This document shows, piece by piece, positions 33,246-41,044 of a DNA stretch of 64,000 nucleotides. Numbering within the stretch: the stretch's first letter is position 1; each line of letters opens with the position of its first letter. Source of the stretch: Oscillospiraceae bacterium (GTDB lineage: Bacteria > Bacillota > Clostridia > Oscillospirales > Ruminococcaceae); assembly GCA_017439985.1 (NCBI GenBank), contig JAFSIC010000007.1, forward strand, positions 1 through 64,000. The letters run 5' to 3'. The notes below the pieces were generated by a model. It ran no database searches and was not told the DNA's origin. It saw nothing but the letters and a program-made list of their open reading frames with translations. A program made the position numbers and the translations under genes.

Positions 33246-35237
33246 ATGAAAAAGAATCTGTCTAAAGTTTTGGCAATGGCTCTGGCAGCTGCTATGATGC
33301 TGTCCGCTTGCGGCAACTCCGCACCAGCTGAAACCCCATCCACCCCTGCAGAACCATCTGCACCATCCACCTCTACTCCAGCTGCTCCATCCGCACCAGC
33401 TGCTTCTTCTGAAAAAGAAGAAATCAAAAACCTGGTTCTGGGCAAACTGTCTTCCCGTGAGCTGGAAACCTTCAACATCATCTACTCTCAGTCCGCATCT
33501 GACGCAGAAGGTCTGAAACCTGTTTGGTCCTGCGCACTGAAAACCAACCGCGCTGGTCAGCTGCAGCCAGAACTCGCTTCTGACTGGGGCACCGAAGATG
33601 GCGGTAAAACCTGGAAACTCACCATCCGCGAAGGTCTGAAATGGGCTGACGTTAATGGCGAAGCTGTTGCTGATCTGACCGCTCAGGACTGGGCAACCGG
33701 CCTTGAATGGGTTCTGAACGCACACAAAAACCTGAACAACAACACCTCCATGCCTTCTGAAATGATCGTTGGCGCAAAAGCTTACAATGAGCTGACCGCT
33801 GCTATGTCTGAAGAAGAAGCTCAGGCTCTGACTGCAGAACCAGGCTCCCTGTTCATGGAAACCGTTGGTATCGAAATTCCAGACGCTACCACCGTTATCT
33901 ACAACTGCGTATCTGAAAAACCATACTTCGACTCTCTGCTGTCCTACTACGGTATGTCCCCACTCTCCGCTGAACTGGTTGCTAACCTGGGCGTAGAAGG
34001 CATCCGCGGTATGGATAACAAATCCATGTGGTACTGCGGTCCATACATCATGACCGAATTCATCCATGGTAACTCCAAAACCTACGAACCAAACCCACAC
34101 TACTGGGATACCGAAGTTAAACGTTTCGAATCTGCTGAACATCGCATGATCGAATCCAACGACGTTGCATTCCAGCTCTTCCAGAATGGCGAAGTTGACT
34201 ACGTTTCCCTGACTGAAGCAATGGTTAAAACCATTTCTTCCGACCCTAACAACGAAATGTACGAATACCTGGCTCCAGACTGGCCAACTGCTTACTCCTA
34301 CCAGATGCACTTCAACTTCAACAAAATGAACGAAGATGGCTCTGCTGACGAAAACTGGAACAAAGCAGCTGCTAACGAAAACTTCCGTCTGTCCTGGTAC
34401 TACGGTCTGGATATGACTGAATACTGGAAACGTACCAACATGATCAACCCTCTGGATTGCGAAAACAATGCGTTCACCGCTCGCAACCTGGCTTGGTTCT
34501 CTGATGGTAGAGACTACACCGAAATCGTTAAAGAAAAACTGGGTCTCCCAGCTTCCGACGGCACCAAACCTGTTCGTTTCGACGGCACTAAAGGCGCTGA
34601 ATACAAAGCAAAAGCTATGGAAGAACTGGCAGCAGCAGGCGTTACCTTCCCTGTAGAAATCGACTACTACATCCAGTCTTCTAACCAGACTGCTCTGGAT
34701 ACCGCTACCGTTCTGGCTGACACCTTCTCCAAATGCCTGGGCGACGACTACGTTAAACTGAACATCTGCACCTACGTTTCTTCCCTGACTAAAGAAGTTC
34801 GTGACCCTCAGCTGCAGTCCATCGTTATCAACGGTTGGGGCGCTGACTACAATGACCCACAGAACTTCCTGGGCCAGATCACTTACGGCGATGCTAACGC
34901 TTACTATTCCACCTACTACAACAACATCAACGAAGTAGAAGAAAACGAAAACACCAAAGCTCTGCTGGATACCTTCAAAGAGTTCACCAACATGGTTAAA
35001 GAAGCTGACAAGATCACTGCTAACATGGATGAACGCTATGACGCTTACACCGATGCAGAAATCTTTGCACTGCAGCATGCTCTGGTAGTACCTTGCTACT
35101 ACAACGTAGGCTGGTGTCTGACCAACTACGACGTATACGGCGAATGGGCTACTATCGCACTGTGCAACTGGGATACCAACGCTAACCACTTCACCGGCGA
35201 AGAAATCAAAGCTACTAAAGCTGCTATGGGCAAATAA
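33246..35237 (+). CDS. OppA-type (SBP_bac_5) peptide/solute-binding lipoprotein 3
   Basis: 663 residues. Signal peptide with lipobox LSAC, Ala/Pro/Ser/Thr linker, then the SBP_bac_5 fold (ELASDWGTEDGGKTWKLTIREGLKW, WYCGPYIMTEFIHGN, EPNPHYWDTEVKRFES, GWGADYNDPQNFLGQITYGDANAYYSTYYNN). It shares the C-terminal EEIKATKAAMGK style with protein 4 rather than the KALLGY of 1 and 2, so the array seems to have arisen by at least two rounds of duplication. Many positions in the middle third differ from 1/2, consistent with a different ligand. SD AAGGAGGA. Confidence 0.92.
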   Translation: MKKNLSKVLAMALAAAMMLSACGNSAPAETPSTPAEPSAPSTSTPAAPSAPAASSEKEEIKNLVLGKLSSRELETFNIIYSQSASDAEGLKPVWSCALKTNRAGQLQPELASDWGTEDGGKTWKLTIREGLKWADVNGEAVADLTAQDWATGLEWVLNAHKNLNNNTSMPSEMIVGAKAYNELTAAMSEEEAQALTAEPGSLFMETVGIEIPDATTVIYNCVSEKPYFDSLLSYYGMSPLSAELVANLGVEGIRGMDNKSMWYCGPYIMTEFIHGNSKTYEPNPHYWDTEVKRFESAEHRMIESNDVAFQLFQNGEVDYVSLTEAMVKTISSDPNNEMYEYLAPDWPTAYSYQMHFNFNKMNEDGSADENWNKAAANENFRLSWYYGLDMTEYWKRTNMINPLDCENNAFTARNLAWFSDGRDYTEIVKEKLGLPASDGTKPVRFDGTKGAEYKAKAMEELAAAGVTFPVEIDYYIQSSNQTALDTATVLADTFSKCLGDDYVKLNICTYVSSLTKEVRDPQLQSIVINGWGADYNDPQNFLGQITYGDANAYYSTYYNNINEVEENENTKALLDTFKEFTNMVKEADKITANMDERYDAYTDAEIFALQHALVVPCYYNVGWCLTNYDVYGEWATIALCNWDTNANHFTGEEIKATKAAMGK

Positions 35238-35258
35238 TCTCTAATCAACGAGATTAAA

Positions 35259-35301
35259 TAGTACTACAATCAAAGGCACCGCTTCGGCGGTGCCTCTTTT
35301 T
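35259..35301 (+). terminator. 3' UTR of unit 3: TAGTACTAC motif plus terminator
   Basis: A small hairpin AATCTC/GAGATT, TAGTACTAC (35259-35267), then the terminator AGGCACCGC-TTC-GGCGGTGCCT with a T-tail. Confidence 0.88.
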
Positions 35302-35427
35302 ATGCTTAAATCACTAAACTATTACGAACTTAACAAAATTTATCTGCGTTTTTGCTAATTTCCCCCGATGAAATTCTGATATTTTACTGTTTTTTCATGC
35401 TCATCCATAACAAAAACAGAAAAAACG

Positions 35428-35456
35428 TTGACAAAAAAACTTTTTGCGAGTATTAT
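35428..35456 (+). promoter_or_regulatory. Promoter of OppA-type gene 4
   Basis: TTGACA-17-TATTAT. The upstream A-rich tract differs from units 1-3. Confidence 0.9.
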
Positions 35457-35466
35457 TTGTGACATT

Positions 35467-35556
35467 AAACGGGCAACCTCTGTGCTTCCGTAGTACTAAG
35501 CACTGCGGACCCGTTTAAGTAACGCTGGAGTTTGCTTCAATTAGGGAAGCGCTCCG
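35467..35556 (+). promoter_or_regulatory. Structured 5' leader, unit 4
   Basis: AAACGGG (35467-35473) pairs with CCCGTTT (35510-35516) and GTGCTT with AAGCAC around CTTCCGTAGTACTAAG (35485-35500). The second hairpin pairs GGAG...GCTTC with GAAGC...CTCC (35527-35554), a different fold from GGAGTTTG in unit 1 but in the same place. This is the shortest leader (about 110 nt). Confidence 0.8.
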
Positions 35557-35572
35557 CGAAGGAGGAACATAA

Positions 35573-37558
35573 ATGAGAAAAAATCTGACTAAGGTTTTGG
35601 CACTGGCTATGTCCGCAGCTATGCTGCTGTCTGCTTGCGGCAACTCCGCACCAGCTGAAACCCCATCCACCCCTGCAAATCCATCCGCACCATCCACCTC
35701 TACCCCTGCAGCTCCATCCACCCCTGCTGAACCAGCTAAAAACGAGATCACTGATCTGGTTCTTGGCCGTATCGCATCCCGTGAGCTGTCCACCTTCAAC
35801 TACCTGTACACCCAGTCTGCTGAAGACTCCGAATCTCTGGCTCCAATCTGGGAAGGTCTGCTGGCTACCAACCGTGTAGGTCAGTCCATCCCATGTATCG
35901 CTGAAGAATGGGGTACCGAAGACGGCGGTAAAACCTGGACTGTTAAACTCCGTGACAATGCTACTTGGGTAGACATCAACGGTGAAGTGAAAGCTCAGGT
36001 AACTGCTAACGACTTCGCAACCGGTCTGGAATGGGTAATGAACGCTCAGAAAAACCAGAACAACAACACCTCCATGCCATCCGAAATGCTGGTTGGCGCT
36101 AAAGAGTACAACGAATGGACCGCTTCCCTGTCCGAAGCTGAAGCTTGGGCTCTGAACGGTGCAGAAGGCTCTAAATTCCGTGAAATGGTTGGTATCGAAA
36201 TCGTTGACGATTACACCATCGTTTACCACTGCGTATCCGAAAAACCATACTTCGACACCCTGCTGTCCTACTACGGTATGTACCCAATCCATCAGGATCT
36301 GGTAGACGAACTGGGCGTTGAAGGTATCCGTGGTATGAACAACACCAACATGTGGTTCAACGGTCCTTACATCATGACCGAATACGTAAACGGCAACACC
36401 AAAACCTTCGAACCAAACCCACACTACTGGGATACCGAAGTTAAACGCTTCAACTCTGCAACCATCCGTATGATCGAATCTTGGGACGTTGGCTTCCAGC
36501 TGTACCAGAATGGCGAAATCGACTACTGCTCCCTGACCGAAGCAATGGTTAAAACCATTTCTGAAGATCCAAGCAACCCTAACTACGCTATGATGGCTCC
36601 AGACTGGCCATCCGCATACTCCTACCAGATGCACTTCAACTACAACAAAATGAATGAAGATGGCTCTGAAGACACCAACTGGAACCTGGCAGCTGCTAAC
36701 GAAAACTTCCGTCGTGCATTCTACTATGGCCTCGACCTGACCGAATACTGGAAACGTACCAACCGCATCGACCCACTGTCCTGCGAAAACGTATGCTTCA
36801 TGGGCCGCGACCTGTGCTGGACTTCCGACGGTAAAGACTACACCCTGACCATGAGAGACAAACTGGGTCTCCCAGCTCAGGACGGCGTGAAACCAATGCG
36901 TTTCGACGCTACCAAAGGTGCTGACTTCAAAGCAAAAGCTATGGAAGAACTGGCTGGTATCGTTACCTTCCCAGTAGAAGTTGACTACTACATCCAGGGT
37001 TCCAACCAGGGCGCTCTGGACTCTGCAACCGTTCTGTCTAACACCTTCTCCAGATGCCTGGGCGATGACTTCGTTAAACTGAACATCTGCACCTACGTAT
37101 CCTCCCTGTCTAAAGAAGTTCGTGACCCACACCTGCAGTCCTTCGTAATCAACGGTTGGGGCGCAGACTACAAAGACCCACAGAACTTCCTGGGCCAGCT
37201 GACCTACGGCGAACCTAACGCTTACTACTCCAACTACTACAACAACATCAATGACGTTGCTGAAAACGAAAACACCAAAGCTCTGATCGACACCTTCAAA
37301 GAATTCACCGAAATGGTAAATGCTGCTGATAAGATCACTGCTAACATGGACGATCGTTACAACGCATACATGGATGCTGAAGTATACGCTCTGGAGCATG
37401 CACTCGTAGTTCCATTCTACTACAGCGCTGGCTGGTGTCTGACTAACTACGACGTATTCGGCGAATTCGCTGGTACCAAACTGGTTAACTGGACCACCAA
37501 CTCTGAAGGCTTCACCGGCGAACAGATCACTGCATCTAAAACCGCTATGGGCAAATAA
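35573..37558 (+). CDS. OppA-type (SBP_bac_5) peptide/solute-binding lipoprotein 4
   Basis: 661 residues; lipobox LSAC, Pro/Ser/Thr/Ala linker and the extended peptide-binding fold (CIAEEWGTEDGGKTWTVKLRDNATW, NGPYIMTEYVNGN, EPNPHYWDTEVKRFNS, KDPQNFLGQLTYGEPNAYYSNYYNN). The most divergent of the four: MWYCGPY has become MWFNGPY and several pocket-adjacent segments differ. SD AAGGAGGA before the ATG at 35573. Own promoter, leader and terminator. No transporter membrane genes follow; the next gene is convergent. Confidence 0.92.
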   Translation: MRKNLTKVLALAMSAAMLLSACGNSAPAETPSTPANPSAPSTSTPAAPSTPAEPAKNEITDLVLGRIASRELSTFNYLYTQSAEDSESLAPIWEGLLATNRVGQSIPCIAEEWGTEDGGKTWTVKLRDNATWVDINGEVKAQVTANDFATGLEWVMNAQKNQNNNTSMPSEMLVGAKEYNEWTASLSEAEAWALNGAEGSKFREMVGIEIVDDYTIVYHCVSEKPYFDTLLSYYGMYPIHQDLVDELGVEGIRGMNNTNMWFNGPYIMTEYVNGNTKTFEPNPHYWDTEVKRFNSATIRMIESWDVGFQLYQNGEIDYCSLTEAMVKTISEDPSNPNYAMMAPDWPSAYSYQMHFNYNKMNEDGSEDTNWNLAAANENFRRAFYYGLDLTEYWKRTNRIDPLSCENVCFMGRDLCWTSDGKDYTLTMRDKLGLPAQDGVKPMRFDATKGADFKAKAMEELAGIVTFPVEVDYYIQGSNQGALDSATVLSNTFSRCLGDDFVKLNICTYVSSLSKEVRDPHLQSFVINGWGADYKDPQNFLGQLTYGEPNAYYSNYYNNINDVAENENTKALIDTFKEFTEMVNAADKITANMDDRYNAYMDAEVYALEHALVVPFYYSAGWCLTNYDVFGEFAGTKLVNWTTNSEGFTGEQITASKTAMGK

Positions 37559-37580
37559 TCTCTAATTAAACGAGATTAAA

Positions 37581-37621
37581 TAGTACTACACAAAAGGCAC
37601 CGCTTCGGCGGTGCCTTTTTC
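37581..37621 (+). terminator. 3' UTR of unit 4: TAGTACTAC motif plus terminator
   Basis: Hairpin AATCTC/GAGATT, TAGTACTAC (37581-37589), then AAAGGCACCGC-TTC-GGCGGTGCCTTTTT. Confidence 0.88.
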
Positions 37622-37627
37622 TTGCAT

Positions 37628-37660
37628 AAAAAACCTCCCCCATCGGTGTTGGGGGAGGTT
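37628..37660 (-). terminator. Terminator after the P-type ATPase gene
   Basis: AACCTCCCCC/GGGGGAGGTT with a 9-nt loop and a U-tract on the minus strand. Confidence 0.88.
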
Positions 37661-37689
37661 CAAGGAGAAGATCGGGGAAGCTTCTCAGA

Positions 37690-40308
37690 TTATTTCTTTT
37701 CGCGAATCAGCTTGTACAGCTGGATCAGTAAGGTTGGCATGAAGGCCAGCAGGTAGATGCAGCCCAGGTTTGCCAGAGTCAGGTCAGCAATCATGAACAG
37801 ACCATGGAATGCAGGAATCAGCAGAACTGCATTGAGCAGCAGTACGCCGATGACAAAAGCACCGACGGATGCCATATTGCTGCGGAAGCCCAGTTTGAAA
37901 ATAGAGTTCTCACCGCGGCAGTTGAAACCGTGGAACAGACGAGCCAGGGCCAGAGTTGCAAAGGCCATGGTGCTTGCCAGCAGATTTCCGCCCTGATTCA
38001 AGCCGATGTGATATGCAGTCATGACAAAGATCGCAATCAACGCACCCTGCAGCAGAACATTCAGCATAAATTCCTTGTCCATGATGGATTTTTTCGGGTC
38101 ACGAGGCTTGTGGTCCAGCAGATTTTCTCTTGCAGGTTCCATACCGATGGCAATTGCAGGCAGAGAGTCGGTCAGCAGGTTAATGAAGAGCAGGTGCACT
38201 GCCTGGAATGGAACCGGCAGAGCCATCAGAGAAGTGTACAGTACGCTGAGAATACCGGACATATTACCGGACAGCAGGAAACGAATGGAGTTTTTGATGT
38301 TATTGAAGATGTTTCGACCGTTGGTCACTGCTTTGACGATGGTTGCAAAGTTGTCGTCAGTCAGAATCATAGACGCAGCATCTTTGGAAACCTCGGTACC
38401 GGTGATACCCATCGCAACACCGATGTCGGCTTTTTTCAGAGCAGGAGCGTCGTTGACACCGTCGCCGGTCATGGAAACGATCTTGCCTTTGTTCTGCCAA
38501 GCAGTAACAATACGAATCTTATGTTCCGGGGAAACTCGAGCATAAACGGAGACTTTTTCCAAAATTTCAGCCAGTTTTTCGTCACTCATGGAATCCAGTT
38601 CCACACCGCTCAGCGCCATATCGCCTTCGGAGAAGATACCGATCTGTTTTGCGATCGCGGTTGCGGTTACTTTGTGGTCACCGGTGATCATGATGGTGCG
38701 GATGCCGCCGCGTTTTGCATCGGCAACAGCCTGTTTGGATTCCTCACGAGGAGGGTCGATCATGGACACCAAACCAACGAAGGTGTAACCGTTTTCATCA
38801 GCCAGAGTGATGTCCGGGCAGGAGTCGCCTTCATACTGTTTGTACGCAAATGCCAGCACGCGCAGACCATTTTCGGACAGCTGCTGGTTCACATCAGCAA
38901 TGGTTTTCTTATCAGATTCTGTAATCGTTCTGACGCCGTCTTTTGTAATAATATTCACAGAACGTTCTAACAATACGTCCATCGCACCTTTGGTGCAGAG
39001 GGTATAAACGCCATCCAGCTGATGCAGAGTACTCATCAGTTTACGGTCAGAGTCGAAAGCCAGCTCTGCCAGACGCAGATGCTGCTGGCGATAAATGCTC
39101 TCCTCCAGCCAGAATTTATGACCCAGATTGATAAGAGCAACCTCTGTCGGGTCACCGATTTCTTTCCCATTAACGGAGGTTGCGTCATTGGCAAGAACTG
39201 CGGTTTTCAGCAGCCAACGGTGAGCATCGTTGGCAAAATTCAGCTCTTCGCCATCAAACAGCTGGAAGTCCGCGTAAACCTGTTTGGTGGTCATTTTATT
39301 CTGAGTCAGAGTACCGGTTTTATCGGAGCAAATGACAGATACGGAACCCAAGGACTCAACGGCGTTAATTTCCTTGATAATTGCGTTTTCTTTCGCCATT
39401 TTCTGAGTACCCATAGCCTGAACGATGGTAACAATAGAGCTGAGAGCTTCCGGAATTGCAGCAACTGCCAGTGCAACAGCGAACATCAGTGCATCGATCA
39501 TTGGCATTTCGCGGTACATACTCAGCGCGAAAACAGCAATACAAATTACAATAATGACGATCGCCAGCTTTTTACTGAACTGGTCCATACTCTGCTGGAG
39601 AGGAGTTTTCTTCTGCTGAGTCTGATTCATCAGCGCTGCGATTTTACCGATCTCAGTGTTCATACCGGTGGAAGTAACGACCACGTTCGCACGGCCGTAG
39701 GTTACCAGAGAACCGGAGAAGACCATGTTTTTCTGGTCACCGAGAGCAACATTTTCTGCATCAATGATTTCTGCAATTTTATTCACACCCTCGGATTCAC
39801 CGGTCAGGGAGCTCTCGTTTACCTGTAAGGAAAAGTTATCAATGATTCGTCCGTCTGCTGCCACCAAATCGCCGGCTTCCAGAAGAAGAATATCGCCGGG
39901 AACGATATCGCTGGCAGGAACTTCAACCTTAACACCGTTTCGCATTACCTTTGCATTCGGGGCAGACATTGCTTTCAGGCTTTCCAGAGATTTTTCAGCT
40001 TTGAAATGCTGCCAGGTACCCAAAACTGCGTTCAGAACGATAACAGCCAGAATAACCAGAGTGCTCTCTGCATTGCCGGTCACTGCGGAAATTACTGCGG
40101 TGATCATCAGAATGATAACCAGAAGGTCCTTAAACTGTTCCAGAAAGACCTGAATAACACTTTTTTTCTGCTCCTCGGCCAGCACGTTGTCACCGTAAGT
40201 ACGGCGCTGCTGTTCAACCTGCGCTGTACTGAGACCGTCACGGCCTACCTGAAACTGTTCCATGATCTCTTTTGCATCATGTCGAAACATCTGATTGTTT
40301 TTTTCCAT
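37690..40308 (-). CDS. P-type (Ca2+-type, P2A-like) cation ATPase
   Basis: 872 residues, typical of SERCA/PMR1-like bacterial pumps. Visible parts: N-terminal cation-ATPase domain (GLSTAQVEQQRRTYGDN), actuator LTGESEG (near 164), M4 with VAAIPEALSSIVTIV, phosphorylation site CSDKTGTLTQNK (near 328), KGAMDVLL nucleotide region, GDGVNDAPALKKADIG, and C-terminal helices with LLFINLLTDSLPAIAIG. PEALS in M4 suits Ca2+/Mn2+ transport. SD AGGAGG. Its 290-nt leader has riboswitch-like features, so Mn2+ may be the physiological substrate or signal. Confidence 0.94.
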   Translation of the reverse strand: MEKNNQMFRHDAKEIMEQFQVGRDGLSTAQVEQQRRTYGDNVLAEEQKKSVIQVFLEQFKDLLVIILMITAVISAVTGNAESTLVILAVIVLNAVLGTWQHFKAEKSLESLKAMSAPNAKVMRNGVKVEVPASDIVPGDILLLEAGDLVAADGRIIDNFSLQVNESSLTGESEGVNKIAEIIDAENVALGDQKNMVFSGSLVTYGRANVVVTSTGMNTEIGKIAALMNQTQQKKTPLQQSMDQFSKKLAIVIIVICIAVFALSMYREMPMIDALMFAVALAVAAIPEALSSIVTIVQAMGTQKMAKENAIIKEINAVESLGSVSVICSDKTGTLTQNKMTTKQVYADFQLFDGEELNFANDAHRWLLKTAVLANDATSVNGKEIGDPTEVALINLGHKFWLEESIYRQQHLRLAELAFDSDRKLMSTLHQLDGVYTLCTKGAMDVLLERSVNIITKDGVRTITESDKKTIADVNQQLSENGLRVLAFAYKQYEGDSCPDITLADENGYTFVGLVSMIDPPREESKQAVADAKRGGIRTIMITGDHKVTATAIAKQIGIFSEGDMALSGVELDSMSDEKLAEILEKVSVYARVSPEHKIRIVTAWQNKGKIVSMTGDGVNDAPALKKADIGVAMGITGTEVSKDAASMILTDDNFATIVKAVTNGRNIFNNIKNSIRFLLSGNMSGILSVLYTSLMALPVPFQAVHLLFINLLTDSLPAIAIGMEPARENLLDHKPRDPKKSIMDKEFMLNVLLQGALIAIFVMTAYHIGLNQGGNLLASTMAFATLALARLFHGFNCRGENSIFKLGFRSNMASVGAFVIGVLLLNAVLLIPAFHGLFMIADLTLANLGCIYLLAFMPTLLIQLYKLIREKK

Positions 40309-40338
40309 TTCAATTCCTCCTAATAATAATTACTGCAC

Positions 40339-40383
40339 AAAAAAGCAGCTAAGAATCCGGAAGACGGAATTCCAAGCTGCTTT
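40339..40383 (-). terminator. Leader terminator upstream of the P-type ATPase (expression platform)
   Basis: On the minus strand AAGCAGCT/AGCTGCTT and inner pairs CCG/CGG form a stem followed by a TTTTTT tract, ending about 30 nt before the start codon. A terminator between a promoter and its gene implies regulated read-through. Confidence 0.75.
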
Positions 40384-40590
40384 ATTTTGCCATTTATGGA
40401 CATAATTATAAGTTAGAAGGTACAAAAAAGACCTTTCATCGTTTCCTAAAATAGCAATTCCAGCTTGGAAACCACATGAAAAGTCTTGTTACCAATATTC
40501 TTGGCACACAGAGCAGATGGTCTTTCGACCAACGGGAATGTTGCAACTGTGTTAAAAAACTACTCCCTTTTATGGGTGTCATCTTCGATT
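40384..40590 (-). promoter_or_regulatory. Candidate yybP-ykoY (Mn2+) riboswitch
   Basis: The leader contains CCC-ATAAAA-GGGAGTAG (GGGAGTAG at 40567-40560), the hairpin-plus-GGGGAGUAG element that forms loop L1 of yybP-ykoY RNAs. A multi-stem region follows with TGGTCGAAAGACCA, and AAGACTTTTCAT pairing with ATGAAAGGTCTT, then the terminator. The family often precedes P-type cation pumps. The second conserved loop is not clear by eye, so the assignment is tentative. Confidence 0.55.
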
Positions 40591-40597
40591 TGAGTTC

Positions 40598-40626
40598 AGT
40601 ATAACAACTTTGCAAATCCGCGTCAA
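40598..40626 (-). promoter_or_regulatory. Promoter of the P-type ATPase
   Basis: Minus strand TTGACG-17-TATACT. Confidence 0.83.
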
Positions 40627-40779
40627 TAGTTTTTTGTGATTTTACAGAAACTTTACCTGAACGTAAAATCGGGGTAAAATTTCAAATTACTATTAATATT
40701 TTAATGAGACATTCTCTACTATTGGTTATCTGTCGGCGATTTGGGTGAAGATGAGCACGATTCTTTTTAAGCCAACAGC

Positions 40780-40808
40780 TTTACAAAACAAAAAATTTCA
40801 CCTATAAT
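40780..40808 (+). promoter_or_regulatory. Promoter of the ABC-F gene
   Basis: TTTACA-17-TATAAT, giving a leader of about 230 nt. The stretch 40627-40779 between the divergent promoters shows nothing else I can support. Confidence 0.85.
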
Positions 40809-40828
40809 AGAAACAGAATAAACGAAAG

Positions 40829-40846
40829 GCACAGCCTCCGCTGTGC
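40829..40846 (+). promoter_or_regulatory. Leader hairpin directly upstream of the uORF SD
   Basis: GCACAGC/GCTGTGC around CTCC, a perfect 7-bp stem ending immediately before the AAGG of the uORF Shine-Dalgarno. Confidence 0.6.
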
Positions 40847-40857
40847 AAGGTGAGGAA

Positions 40858-40869
40858 ATGCGCAAATAA
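40858..40869 (+). CDS. Three-codon leader peptide (uORF) of the ABC-F gene
   Basis: ATG CGC AAA TAA (Met-Arg-Lys) with a strong SD AAGGTGAGG. It is far too short to have its own function and sits in the leader of a ribosome-protection gene, ahead of alternative hairpins and a terminator. A drug-stalled ribosome here would change the downstream fold. Very short uORFs of this kind are known to control antibiotic-inducible ABC-F genes in Firmicutes. Confidence 0.6.
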   Translation: MRK

Positions 40870-40993
40870 TCGAATTTGGTAAAAGAACACAGAGAACAAG
40901 GGCAGCTTTATCGCTGTTCTGTTTGCCTTGTATTCGTTTGCCGAAGGAGATCTTTGCCGTATTTCTGCGTCATTTTGGATTCGTTTCGGCATG

Positions 40994-41024
40994 ATCCGTC
41001 TTCGGCAGCGAAGGCGGATTTTTT
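40994..41024 (+). terminator. Attenuator terminator before the ABC-F gene
   Basis: ATCCGTCTTCG (40994-41004) pairs with CGAAGGCGGAT (41009-41019) around GCAG, followed by TTTTTT. The alternative partner GCCGAAG (40940-40946) can pair with CTTCGGC (41000-41006) and would break the stem, an antiterminator design. Confidence 0.8.
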
Positions 41025-41044
41025 GTTTCCAAGGGGGAATGTCT

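Noticed and set aside
28177..35516. Assigning the OppA leaders to a known riboswitch class
   Set aside because: I could not match the loop CTTCCGTAGTACTAAG or the fold to any class I know; no name is claimed.
28254..37399. Four long minus-strand open frames (620-703 codons) opposite the OppA-type genes
   Set aside because: Their products are low-complexity (Val/Phe-rich) mirror images of a highly biased coding strand, and they cross the leaders and terminators of the real units.
28201..37589. TAGTACTA palindromes as recombination or invertible-segment sites
   Set aside because: Nine base pairs is too short for known invertases, flanks are not conserved between 5' and 3' copies, and all four genes have the same orientation. 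The RNA reading fits better, though a DNA-binding role is not excluded.
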